Source of the DNA: Rhizobacter sp. | GTDB lineage: Bacteria; Pseudomonadota; Gammaproteobacteria; Burkholderiales; Burkholderiaceae | Length of the DNA: 8,212 bases | Assembly (NCBI GenBank): GCA_014379885.1 | Contig: JACMKW010000375.1 | Coordinates: 1 to 8,212 of the forward strand | Reading direction: 5' to 3' | Notes under the pieces: model-generated | What the model saw: only the letters and a program-made list of their open reading frames with translations | The model's database searches: none | What the model was told of the DNA's origin: nothing | Made by a program: the position numbers and the translations under genes | In this document: one piece after another, positions 1-5,995 of the stretch | Layout of the letters: each line of letters starts with the position of its first letter | How positions within the stretch are numbered: position 1 is the stretch's first letter

Positions 1-81
1 GCCCAGCTTTTCAATCGTGCGCTTGAAACGGCGCAGAGCCACGTCGAACGGCTCATTCTCTTTGACGCGAATAGAAGTCAT
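1..81 (-). CDS. rpsU: 30S ribosomal protein bS21, N-terminal part (runs off the left edge)
   Basis: The minus strand from 81 down to 1 reads 27 codons beginning [19 protein letters not shown], which I recognise as the start of ribosomal protein bS21. bS21 is a small basic protein of the 30S subunit that sits close to the 3' end of 16S rRNA and helps initiation; the family is about 70 residues, so roughly 40% is visible. The ATG at 81-79 is the family start. No good Shine-Dalgarno precedes it: the ten bases before the ATG include only a GGA three bases away, too close for normal spacing. The gene has its own promoter just after the upstream flavoprotein gene and a leader of about 130 nt with unusual content. 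Identity is nearly certain; the rest of the gene and what follows it lie outside the window. Confidence 0.93.
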   Translation of the reverse strand, partial: MTSIRVKENEPFDVALRRFKRTIEKLG

Positions 82-213
82 AAATCCAGAAGTTGATGCG
101 CTCGGTGTTCGTCCGGTGTCTCAGGTAGGAGGTTCCGGATTCCAGCCCTTGACTTGCTTGAGCACTTGCTCGGGAGCCTGGACGAATCGCAGCGCGGGTT
201 TTTGCCAGCAAAG
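82..213 (-). promoter_or_regulatory. Structured 5' leader of rpsU with an anti-Shine-Dalgarno-like loop
   Basis: This is the transcribed leader expected between the rpsU -10 box and the ATG, about 130 nt on the minus strand. Seen directly: a 5-bp hairpin UCCGG (139-135) with CCGGA (116-112) and an 18-nt loop. Inside the loop, at 133-127, is ACCUCCU, the same seven bases as the anti-Shine-Dalgarno core at the 3' end of 16S rRNA. Further 5' is a direct repeat, AGCAAGU at 170-164 and 158-152, and a small GAGC/GCUC hairpin. There is no proper Shine-Dalgarno before the rpsU start. bS21 binds next to the 16S 3' end, so I infer a mimicry or autoregulatory role. That is a hypothesis; the leader's conservation was not tested. 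Confidence 0.45.
121..165 (-). other. Possible upstream ORF in the rpsU leader (14 codons, GTG start)
   Basis: A GTG at 165-163 opens a short frame reading MLKQVKGWNPEPPT and ending at a TGA at 123-121. The only Shine-Dalgarno-like signal is a weak GAG just upstream, so translation is uncertain. Two things make it worth recording. It ends Pro-Glu-Pro-Pro-Thr-stop, and Pro-Pro next to termination is a known cause of slow ribosomes. Its last codons also form the ACCUCCU loop of the leader hairpin, so a ribosome finishing this frame would open that hairpin. It could equally be a chance frame inside a structured RNA. Confidence 0.2.
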
Positions 214-219
214 ACGACG

Positions 220-248
220 ATTATAAGCAGACGGCCAGAGCGGCGCAA
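220..248 (-). promoter_or_regulatory. Sigma-70-type promoter of rpsU
   Basis: On the minus strand a perfect -10 box TATAAT lies at 225-220. Exactly 17 bases upstream is TTGCGC at 248-243, matching the -35 consensus at its important TTG. Transcription would start near 213. The -35 begins about 9 bases beyond the stop codon of the upstream flavoprotein gene (TAA at 259-257), so rpsU has its own promoter packed against the end of that gene. The -10 is followed by CG, as at four other sites in this window. Confidence 0.7.
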
Positions 249-256
249 GCAAACCG

Positions 257-1459
257 TTAGTGGCTACTCATTGCCCGGGCGCAAGCGGCGGCACTGGCCC
301 AGGCCCATTGGAAGTTGTAACCGCCGAGCCAGCCGGTCACGTCGACCACCTCACCGATGAAGTGCAAGCCGGGGATTTTGCTGCTTTCCAGGGTTTGGGA
401 GCTCAATTCACGGGTGTCCACGCCGCCGGCTGTGACCTCGGCCTTGCGGTAGCCCTCGGTACCGGAAGGGGTGAGTTCCCAGGTTTTCAGGCCTTGGGCA
501 AGCTGTTGCAGGTCGCGGTCGCGGGCGTCGGCCACGAGCTTGTCGGCCAAGCCGGGCTCGCGGGCCAGCCAGCTTTCGGCCAGGCGGGCCGGCAGCAGCG
601 AGCCGAGTTCGTTGCCCAGCTTGCGCTTGGAACCCAGCTTGCTGCGCGCAAGCTGGGCGGCGAGGTCGGTGTCGGGGGCCAGGTCGATCTGCAACGGCGC
701 TCCCGGTTTCCAGAAGCTCGAAATTTGCAGCACGGCCGGCCCGCTCAGGCCGCGGTGTGTGAACAGCAGGTCTTCGAGAAAATGGCCACCGCCCTTGGCC
801 GCGCCCGCGCGAATGCCCACGGGCAGTGACAAGCCGGCCAGCTCGGAAAAGGGCGCCCAGGTCGCGGGGTCGAAGGTCAACGGCACGAGGGCAGGGCGGG
901 TCTCGATGAGCTTGTGGCCGAACTGCTTGGCCACGCGGTAACCGAAATCGGTGGCGCCGATCTTGGGAATCGACAGGCCCCCCGTGGCGATCACAACCCG
1001 CTTGGCGCGCACAACACCGCGCTCGGTGTCGAGCTCAAGGCCGCTGCTGGCTTGCCGCACCGCCTGCACGCCACACGGCTGCCAGCGCGTCACGCTACCT
1101 AGATCGCATTCGCGTAGCAGCATGCCGATGACGTCTTCAGCCGATTCATCGCAGAAGAGTTGGCCCTTGTGCTTCTCGTGCCAGGGAATGCGGTGGCGCT
1201 GCACCAAGCCGATGAAATCTTGCGGCGTGTAGCGGGCCAGGGCCGAGCGGCAGAAATGCGGGTTGGCCGAGATGAAATTGGCTGGCCCCGCATCGCGATT
1301 GGTGAAGTTGCAGCGCCCACCGCCCGAGATGCGGATCTTCTCAGCCACCTTCTCGCTGTGGTCGATCAAGAGCACCTTAGAGCCCAATTGGCCTGCCATG
1401 CCAGCACAGAAAAGGCCTGCCGCCCCTGCGCCGATCACCACTGCATCGAATCTCGTCAT
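257..1459 (-). CDS. HI0933/BaiN-like FAD-dependent oxidoreductase (NAD(P)/FAD-dependent flavoprotein)
   Basis: A 400-residue flavoprotein of the HI0933 / YhiN / BaiN family (often annotated 'aminoacetone oxidase family FAD-binding enzyme'). From the start at 1459: a Rossmann FAD-binding motif GAGAAG at residues 10-15, the family signature SGGGRCN at 45-51, ATGG at 158-161, and the C-terminal signature GWLGGYNFQWAW at 376-387. Length is normal for the family. Its substrate in most bacteria is unknown; characterised relatives reduce bile-acid intermediates in gut clostridia, which need not apply here. I chose ATG 1459 because it gives the usual start MTRFDAVVIGAGAAG and a GATAAT box sits 7 bases before it. 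An in-frame ATG at 1486 would add nine atypical residues. The gene is divergent from the serine hydrolase gene, with 99 bp between the chosen starts, and rpsU follows downstream. Confidence 0.9.
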   Translation of the reverse strand: MTRFDAVVIGAGAAGLFCAGMAGQLGSKVLLIDHSEKVAEKIRISGGGRCNFTNRDAGPANFISANPHFCRSALARYTPQDFIGLVQRHRIPWHEKHKGQLFCDESAEDVIGMLLRECDLGSVTRWQPCGVQAVRQASSGLELDTERGVVRAKRVVIATGGLSIPKIGATDFGYRVAKQFGHKLIETRPALVPLTFDPATWAPFSELAGLSLPVGIRAGAAKGGGHFLEDLLFTHRGLSGPAVLQISSFWKPGAPLQIDLAPDTDLAAQLARSKLGSKRKLGNELGSLLPARLAESWLAREPGLADKLVADARDRDLQQLAQGLKTWELTPSGTEGYRKAEVTAGGVDTRELSSQTLESSKIPGLHFIGEVVDVTGWLGGYNFQWAWASAAACARAMSSH

Positions 1460-1466
1460 CGGGGCG

Positions 1467-1472
1467 ATTATC
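1467..1472 (-). promoter_or_regulatory. Candidate -10 box for the flavoprotein gene, leaderless start
   Basis: GATAAT (5 of 6 bases match the -10 consensus) lies on the minus strand with 7 bases between it and the ATG at 1459, so transcription would begin at or within a base of the A of the start codon. No convincing -35 is visible at 15-18 bp spacing. If real, it rules out the alternative start at 1486, which would lie upstream of the transcript. Confidence 0.35.
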
Positions 1473-1558
1473 CGAGTGTTGGTCATCGGTCTTTCGGCTG
1501 ATGCGATGTCCGGGGCGGCGCTCGTAGTATTCAGCGGTTCAACTTCGAGGAACGCACC

Positions 1559-2782
1559 ATGTCATCCCGGCACCACCTTTTGGCCCGTGTGTGTTTGTTG
1601 CTGTTGATGGCACACGCCTGCCTTGCTTCGCCGCCCGCAGGCGCAGCCCCCGACGAGGCGGGCTACGGTGCGGATCAGGGCTACCCGCGCTCGAGCCTGG
1701 AAACCATGAGCCAGAAGCCGTATCTGGTGGATGCCCACACGGCAATGGAGCGGATGTTCCGCTCGACCCCTGTGCGGCGCGGCGAACATCCGGTTCGGCC
1801 GTTGCCACCTGCGGCTCAGCCGTTGCAATGGAGCGAGCTCGACACCTACCTTGCGACCCACCCCGCCACCGGCCTGATGATCCTGAAGGATGGCAAGGTG
1901 TTCGCCGAGCGCTACCAGTACGGCCGCACTGCAGTGCAGCGGTTCACCTCGTGGTCGATGGCCAAAACCGTGGTGGCAATGGCGGTAGGCATCGCCATCG
2001 AAGAGAAACACATCCACTCCATTGACGACCCGGTCGACCGCTACGAGCCGGCGCTGGCCTTGACCGCGTGGAAGGGGGTGTCCATCCGCCATGTGCTTCA
2101 CATGGCCTCGGGCGTGAAGTTCGACGAGACCTATGGCGTTGCGAACTCTGATGTCGCGCAACTTTCGCGGGCCTGGTCGCGCCAGCAGCGCTCGCTCGCG
2201 GAGGTACTTGCCGGCATGACCGAGCGTGAGGTAGCGGCGGGCCAACGCTTCAAGTACATCTCGGCCGACACGGAGGTGCTCGGCTTGGTGCTGGCCAAGG
2301 CGACGGGCAGGCCCCTGGCCGGGTACGTGTCGGAGAAGATTTGGGGCCCCATGGGGGCCGAAGACGATGCTTCGTGGCTCATCGATGCCAAAGGCGTGGA
2401 GGCTGCGTCATGCTGCCTGAACGCCAGGCTGCGCGACTATGCACGGTTGGGGCAGTTGTTGCTCGACGGTGGGCGCAACGGCGAGCGGCAGGTGATCCCG
2501 CGCGAGTGGGTCGAATCGGCAACTTCCGTGCGCTTTCGCGACGGCTATCTGCAGCCTCGCCGCGCGACGCCCTACCTTGGCTATGGCTACCAGGTGTGGC
2601 TACTCCCGGACGACCTGGGTTATGCGCTGCTCGGTGTTCGGGGCCAAGCGGTGTACGTGCACCCGCGGCTCAAGCTCGTCATGGTGCAAACGGCGGTCTA
2701 CCCTGAGTTTGTGAACAACGAGCTTGGCGGGCAGCGAGACCGGTTCTGGCGTGCGCTGGTGTTTCGCGCGACGCGGCTCTGA
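1559..2782 (+). CDS. Secreted serine hydrolase, beta-lactamase fold (class C / esterase / NylB-like)
   Basis: A 407-residue exported serine hydrolase of the beta-lactamase / penicillin-binding-protein-like superfamily. Residues 1 to about 29 form a signal peptide with hydrophobic core LLLLM; the Cys at 21 lacks a good lipobox, so ordinary signal peptidase cleavage is more likely. The nucleophile motif is S133-M-A-K136. The second motif is Y233-I-S, where lactamases have YxN. The third is G362-Q363 before VYVHP, where lactamases have KTG. The stretch CCLNARLRDYARLGQLLLDGG (residues 285-305) is typical of the esterase and 6-aminohexanoate-oligomer hydrolase branch (NylB type), so a true antibiotic lactamase is unlikely; the natural substrate is unknown. 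The start is supported by GAGGAA at 1547-1552, six bases before the ATG. The MFS gene follows 76 bp downstream on the same strand, but there is no clear sign of joint function. Confidence 0.88.
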   Translation: MSSRHHLLARVCLLLLMAHACLASPPAGAAPDEAGYGADQGYPRSSLETMSQKPYLVDAHTAMERMFRSTPVRRGEHPVRPLPPAAQPLQWSELDTYLATHPATGLMILKDGKVFAERYQYGRTAVQRFTSWSMAKTVVAMAVGIAIEEKHIHSIDDPVDRYEPALALTAWKGVSIRHVLHMASGVKFDETYGVANSDVAQLSRAWSRQQRSLAEVLAGMTEREVAAGQRFKYISADTEVLGLVLAKATGRPLAGYVSEKIWGPMGAEDDASWLIDAKGVEAASCCLNARLRDYARLGQLLLDGGRNGERQVIPREWVESATSVRFRDGYLQPRRATPYLGYGYQVWLLPDDLGYALLGVRGQAVYVHPRLKLVMVQTAVYPEFVNNELGGQRDRFWRALVFRATRL

Positions 2783-2843
2783 GTGGCTGGTGTCACGGGC
2801 GTGGTGGCGATGCCCCCAAGATGCGAGGGCGAGAGGCGCTTTC

Positions 2844-2849
2844 TACAAT
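2844..2849 (+). promoter_or_regulatory. Candidate -10 box for the MFS gene, leaderless start
   Basis: TACAAT (5 of 6 bases match the -10 consensus) ends 9 bases before the ATG at 2859, which predicts a transcript with about 0-3 untranslated bases. No Shine-Dalgarno lies in the usual window before this ATG, in keeping with leaderless translation. No clear -35 is visible. The box is followed by CG, as at the other four boxes of this type in the window. Confidence 0.38.
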
Positions 2850-2858
2850 CGCCCGCTC

Positions 2859-4016
2859 ATGACGCTCCCTGCAACCTCTGCTCCATCTAGCCTGCTGTCG
2901 GCCACCGTCGCGGTTCGTGTGCAGTTCTTCATCGCGGGAGCGTTGTTCGCAACTTGGGGCGTGCACGTTCCGACCGTCAAGCAGCACTATGGTTTGGGCG
3001 AGCAGGCTCTCGCGATGGCGATGCTCGCGGCCGGGGTGGGTGCAGTGCTTACCTTGACACAGGCCGGCCGCATCGTGGGCCGGCAAGGGGCGCGGCGCAC
3101 GGCGATGGTGTCGGCGTTTCTCTGCGTGGCCAGTCTGGCCGCGTTGATGTGGAGCCGCAACTACACCGTGCTGCTGACGTTGATGGTGGTGTTCGGCGCC
3201 GGCATGAGCTTGCTCGATGTGTCCATTAACACGGCCGCCAGCGAGCTGGAGCGCCTGCGCGCACGCAACCTGATGAGCGGATTTCACGCCATGTTCAGCC
3301 TCGGCGGCATGGTGGGTGCGGCGTTTGGCAGCGTCTTGCTCGCGCGGGGTGTGGCCGCGGGCGCACACCTGCTTGCGACCTCGGTTGTGTCGCTCGCGCT
3401 CATGTGGCTGGCGGGCGCAGCGATGCTGCGCACCACCGCAGGGTCGTCGCAAGAAGGCCACGGCTTCGCCTGGCCGCGTGGCGTACTTGCGTTGCTGGGC
3501 GTGCTCGCAGCGCTGGGGCTGGTGGCCGAAGGTGCGATGTACGACTGGAGCGTGCTCTACATGACACAGGAGCTGAAGAGTGCGCCGGACTTGGCAGCGC
3601 TTGCCTACGCCAGTTTCAGCGGTGCGATGGCTGCCGCACGCTTCGCCGGCGATTGGGTGCGTGACCGTGTGTCGCCATCTGTGCTGATGAGTGCCAGTGC
3701 TGCGCTGGCCGCGGTGGCCATGGCCGCGGTGCTGTGGATCGCCCACCCGGTGGCCACGCTCGTGGGGTTTGCCTTTGTCGGGCTCGGGTTTGCCAACGTC
3801 GTGCCGGTGCTCTTTGGCACCGCCGCCAAGCTCGATGCCAACCCTGCGCAAGGCATCGCCGTCGTGGCCTCGGTGGGCTATTTCGGGATGATGGCCGGCC
3901 CGCCGCTGATTGGCGTGATCGCCGAATACTGGTCACTTACAGCGGGCATGGCGTCGGTGGCGGTGTTTGCCGCCGTGCTGGCTTTGGCCGCGCCACGCGC
4001 GCTGCGGGTGAAGTAG
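2859..4016 (+). CDS. MFS transporter, YbjJ-like
   Basis: A 385-residue inner-membrane protein of the major facilitator superfamily, with about 12 hydrophobic segments. Seen in order: first helix at 20-35 with GALFATWGVHVP; the loop 2-3 motif GRIVGRQGARR at 70-80; the DVSINTAASELER segment at 120-132 and GFHAMFSLGG at 141-150, both typical of YbjJ-like members; and EGAMYDWSVLY at 224-234, matching the conserved acidic/Trp element of helix 7 in this branch. The substrate cannot be told from sequence; relatives are annotated as fucose-permease-like or as putative drug or sugar exporters. The reading frame is open back to 2724, inside the upstream hydrolase gene, but those 45 codons look like read-through of non-coding frame. 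ATG 2859 gives a normal MFS start. The 3' end is 20 bp from the stop of the convergent hydroxylase gene. Confidence 0.87.
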   Translation: MTLPATSAPSSLLSATVAVRVQFFIAGALFATWGVHVPTVKQHYGLGEQALAMAMLAAGVGAVLTLTQAGRIVGRQGARRTAMVSAFLCVASLAALMWSRNYTVLLTLMVVFGAGMSLLDVSINTAASELERLRARNLMSGFHAMFSLGGMVGAAFGSVLLARGVAAGAHLLATSVVSLALMWLAGAAMLRTTAGSSQEGHGFAWPRGVLALLGVLAALGLVAEGAMYDWSVLYMTQELKSAPDLAALAYASFSGAMAAARFAGDWVRDRVSPSVLMSASAALAAVAMAAVLWIAHPVATLVGFAFVGLGFANVVPVLFGTAAKLDANPAQGIAVVASVGYFGMMAGPPLIGVIAEYWSLTAGMASVAVFAAVLALAAPRALRVK

Positions 4017-4036
4017 CGGAACCTCGGCGACTGGGG

Positions 4037-5170
4037 CTACGGTTTCCAGGTGAACGGGAACTTCAGCTGCTTCCAGAAGCCGTTAGGCACGTAGTCGCCC
4101 ACCACGCCGTATTGGTCGGGCCACTTGCGGTCGGCCTTCACGGCGGTGCCGAAGAGGTAGTCGAGAAACGCGAAGTGCGCGGCGTAGTTCTTGTCGATGG
4201 CTTCGTTGTCTTGCGAGTGGTGCCAGTGGTGGAAGTTGGGCGTGACGATCACATAGCGCAGCGGCCCCAGGCGCACGCTCACGTTGGCATGGTTGAACAC
4301 AGCCTGGAAGCCCACCACCACGATGTAGGCGTCGATCACTTCTTTGCTGAAGCCGAACACATAGATGGGAGCCAGCACCAGGGTGCGGGTGATCAGCAGC
4401 TCGAGGATGTGCTGGCGCGAGCCGGCCAGCCAGTCCATGCTTTTCACGCTGTGGTGCACTGCATGCAGGCGCCACAGCACGGGCACCTCGTGGTAGCCGC
4501 GGTGCGTCCAGTACTGCACCAGGTCGGCCACCAGGACGATGAGCAACAGGGCTGCCCAGAAATTGAGCCCGGCCACCCAACCGCGAATGCCGTCATTCGC
4601 CGCCCAGCCAAAGAGCTTGTGCACCAGCAGGTTGGTGGCCAGCAAGATGAAGCCCACCACCATGTGGTTGACGATGAAGTGGTGGAAGTCGGTCTGCCAC
4701 TCGGCGCGAAACACCGGTTGATCGCGGCGCAATGCAAACAGCTTCTCGATGAAGATGAAGATCAGCGTGGAGCCCAGCAGGTCAAGAATGAACCAGTCGA
4801 GCCCGATGTAGGGTGTGTGGTCAGCAAAGTCATTCACCGGCACCTTGTGCCCGCCCAGCGCCAGCGTGAGGCCGATCACGACGAAGGCAGATGCAGAGAG
4901 CCAGAGCACCCGACCGCGAATGATGTTGACCAGTGACAGCGATCCCGCGATCACCAGTGCTGCGAGCATCACCTTGCGAATGATGTCAACGTTGTACGAC
5001 TGGCGCAGCTCGGGCGTCGTCAGGTACTGCGGGAAGTGAAAGGCCAGCACGCCGAGGAAGCACAGAACAGCGAGTGAGAGCGCAATCACGCCTGTCACCA
5101 TGCCGTGGCCAGGCCGCAGTTCACCGTGTGATCCGCTCAGCTGGTTGAGTTTGCTGATTTGTTCGCGCAT
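4037..5170 (-). CDS. Sterol desaturase / fatty acid hydroxylase family membrane protein
   Basis: A 377-residue integral membrane di-iron oxygenase of the fatty acid hydroxylase superfamily. The three histidine clusters that bind the two irons are visible: H223-RGY-H227, H236-AV-HH240, and H314-HW-HH318 (H-x-x-H-H). A further histidine occurs in FNHAN at 292-296. The first ~150 residues hold an extra block of about four hydrophobic segments (roughly 22-45, 66-84, 88-105, 122-142) before the core, making it longer than the usual ~270-300 residues. The family inserts oxygen into sterols, fatty acids, carotenoids or alkylglycerols; the substrate here is unknown. The ATG at 5170 is supported by AAGGAG at 5186-5181, ten bases upstream. 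The gene follows cobA on the same strand after 51 bp with no terminator seen, so read-through is possible. A CATAAT box at 5204-5199 may give it its own transcript. Confidence 0.88.
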   Translation of the reverse strand: MREQISKLNQLSGSHGELRPGHGMVTGVIALSLAVLCFLGVLAFHFPQYLTTPELRQSYNVDIIRKVMLAALVIAGSLSLVNIIRGRVLWLSASAFVVIGLTLALGGHKVPVNDFADHTPYIGLDWFILDLLGSTLIFIFIEKLFALRRDQPVFRAEWQTDFHHFIVNHMVVGFILLATNLLVHKLFGWAANDGIRGWVAGLNFWAALLLIVLVADLVQYWTHRGYHEVPVLWRLHAVHHSVKSMDWLAGSRQHILELLITRTLVLAPIYVFGFSKEVIDAYIVVVGFQAVFNHANVSVRLGPLRYVIVTPNFHHWHHSQDNEAIDKNYAAHFAFLDYLFGTAVKADRKWPDQYGVVGDYVPNGFWKQLKFPFTWKP

Positions 5171-5198
5171 GGGTTCCCCGCTCCTTTTGTGCGCGCCG

Positions 5199-5204
5199 AT
5201 TATG
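5199..5204 (-). promoter_or_regulatory. Candidate -10 box for the sterol desaturase gene
   Basis: CATAAT (5 of 6 matches to the -10 consensus) lies on the minus strand between the cobA stop and the sterol desaturase ATG at 5170. The transcript would have a leader of roughly 22 nt that includes the AAGGAG ribosome binding site at 5186-5181. No good -35 is visible; its expected position falls over the last codons of cobA. Confidence 0.35.
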
Positions 5205-5221
5205 GGCCCGCGAGAGAGGGC

Positions 5222-5995
5222 TCAGGCGACCCGGGCGGCCCCTCTTTCGAGGGTCAATGAGGCGATGCCTCTCAGCACATCGCCCACCACGATGATGGCC
5301 GGGCTGCTCAAAGACTCTCGTTCGATCAGGCCTGTGAGATCGGCGAGCGTGCCCACGGCGTGGCGCTGCTCGGGCAGGCTGGCGTGCTGCACCACGGCCA
5401 CTGGGGTGTTGCGGCCCAGACCCTGAAGCAGGCCCTGCTGCAGATGGCCGGCTTTCGAGACGCCCATGTAGATCACCAGCGTGAGTCCTTGCGCGGCAGC
5501 GGCGGCCAGCGTGGGCCAATCGATTGGACTGCTCTTTTCCTTGGCGTGACCGGTGACGAAGATCACACCATGTGCGTGGTCGCGGTGCGTGAGCGGCACG
5601 CCGAGCGAAGTGACGGCAGCCAGGCCCGAGGTGATGCCATTCACCACATCGACCTGGATGCCCAGTGCCCGCAAGTGCTCCACCTCTTCACCCCCTCGGC
5701 CGAAGACGAAGGGGTCGCCGCCCTTGAGCCGCACCACGCGTTCGCCTTTCAGCGCTTCGGCGGCCATCAGCTTTTCAATGAAGGCCTGCGGCGTGCTCGC
5801 GCAGCCGCCGCGCTTGCCCACCTGCACGATGCGGGTAGAGCGCCGCGCATAGCGCAACACAGCCTCGCTCACCAGGTCATCGACCAGCAGCACGGTGGCC
5901 GCGCGGATTGCGCGCACCGCCTTGATCGTCAGCAACTCGGGGTCACCTGGGCCGGCGCCAACGAGCGTGACATGGGGCGATGCAGTGCGGTTCAT
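5222..5995 (-). CDS. cobA: Uroporphyrinogen-III C-methyltransferase (SUMT)
   Basis: A 257-residue single-domain SUMT. It transfers two methyl groups from S-adenosylmethionine to uroporphyrinogen III to give precorrin-2, the branch point to siroheme and cobalamin. Motifs: GAGPGDPELLT at residues 13-23 (SAM site), KGGDPFVFGRGGEE at 91-104, NGITSG at 119-124, VTGH at 147-150, YMG at 176-178, and SSPAIIVVGDV at 230-240. It lacks the N-terminal dehydrogenase/ferrochelatase domain of CysG, so another enzyme must finish siroheme. Its start overlaps the ybiB stop as ATGA (5995-5992), with only a weak GGGAA upstream, so translation is probably coupled. Since nasA lies two genes upstream, the likely job here is siroheme supply for assimilatory nitrite reductase. 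Confidence 0.95.
   Translation of the reverse strand: MNRTASPHVTLVGAGPGDPELLTIKAVRAIRAATVLLVDDLVSEAVLRYARRSTRIVQVGKRGGCASTPQAFIEKLMAAEALKGERVVRLKGGDPFVFGRGGEEVEHLRALGIQVDVVNGITSGLAAVTSLGVPLTHRDHAHGVIFVTGHAKEKSSPIDWPTLAAAAAQGLTLVIYMGVSKAGHLQQGLLQGLGRNTPVAVVQHASLPEQRHAVGTLADLTGLIERESLSSPAIIVVGDVLRGIASLTLERGAARVA

Noticed and set aside
1486..1486. ATG at 1486 as start of the flavoprotein
   Set aside because: It adds nine residues not typical of the family and would place the GATAAT box within the coding region.
1525..1530. TAGTAT as a -10 for the serine hydrolase gene
   Set aside because: It matches only 4 of 6 -10 positions, has no -35 partner and lacks the AATCG form seen at the other five sites.
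1562..2245. Minus-strand open frame opposite the serine hydrolase
   Set aside because: Composition shows no domain, and the plus-strand frame has a signal peptide, catalytic motifs and a ribosome binding site.
2793..3851. Long minus-strand open frame (352 codons) opposite the MFS gene
   Set aside because: It is His/Arg/Gln-rich low-complexity sequence with no family motif, lying antisense to a clear membrane protein. Such frames are common in GC-rich DNA.
4013..4040. GTAGC...GCTAC inverted repeat joining the MFS and sterol desaturase stop codons
   Set aside because: Only 5 bp with an 18-nt loop and no T-run on either side, so I do not call it a bidirectional terminator.
3734..4936. Long plus-strand open frame (400 codons) across the MFS 3' end and opposite the sterol desaturase gene
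   Set aside because: Composition is Val/His/Glu-rich with no recognisable domain, and it crosses two well-supported genes in other frames.
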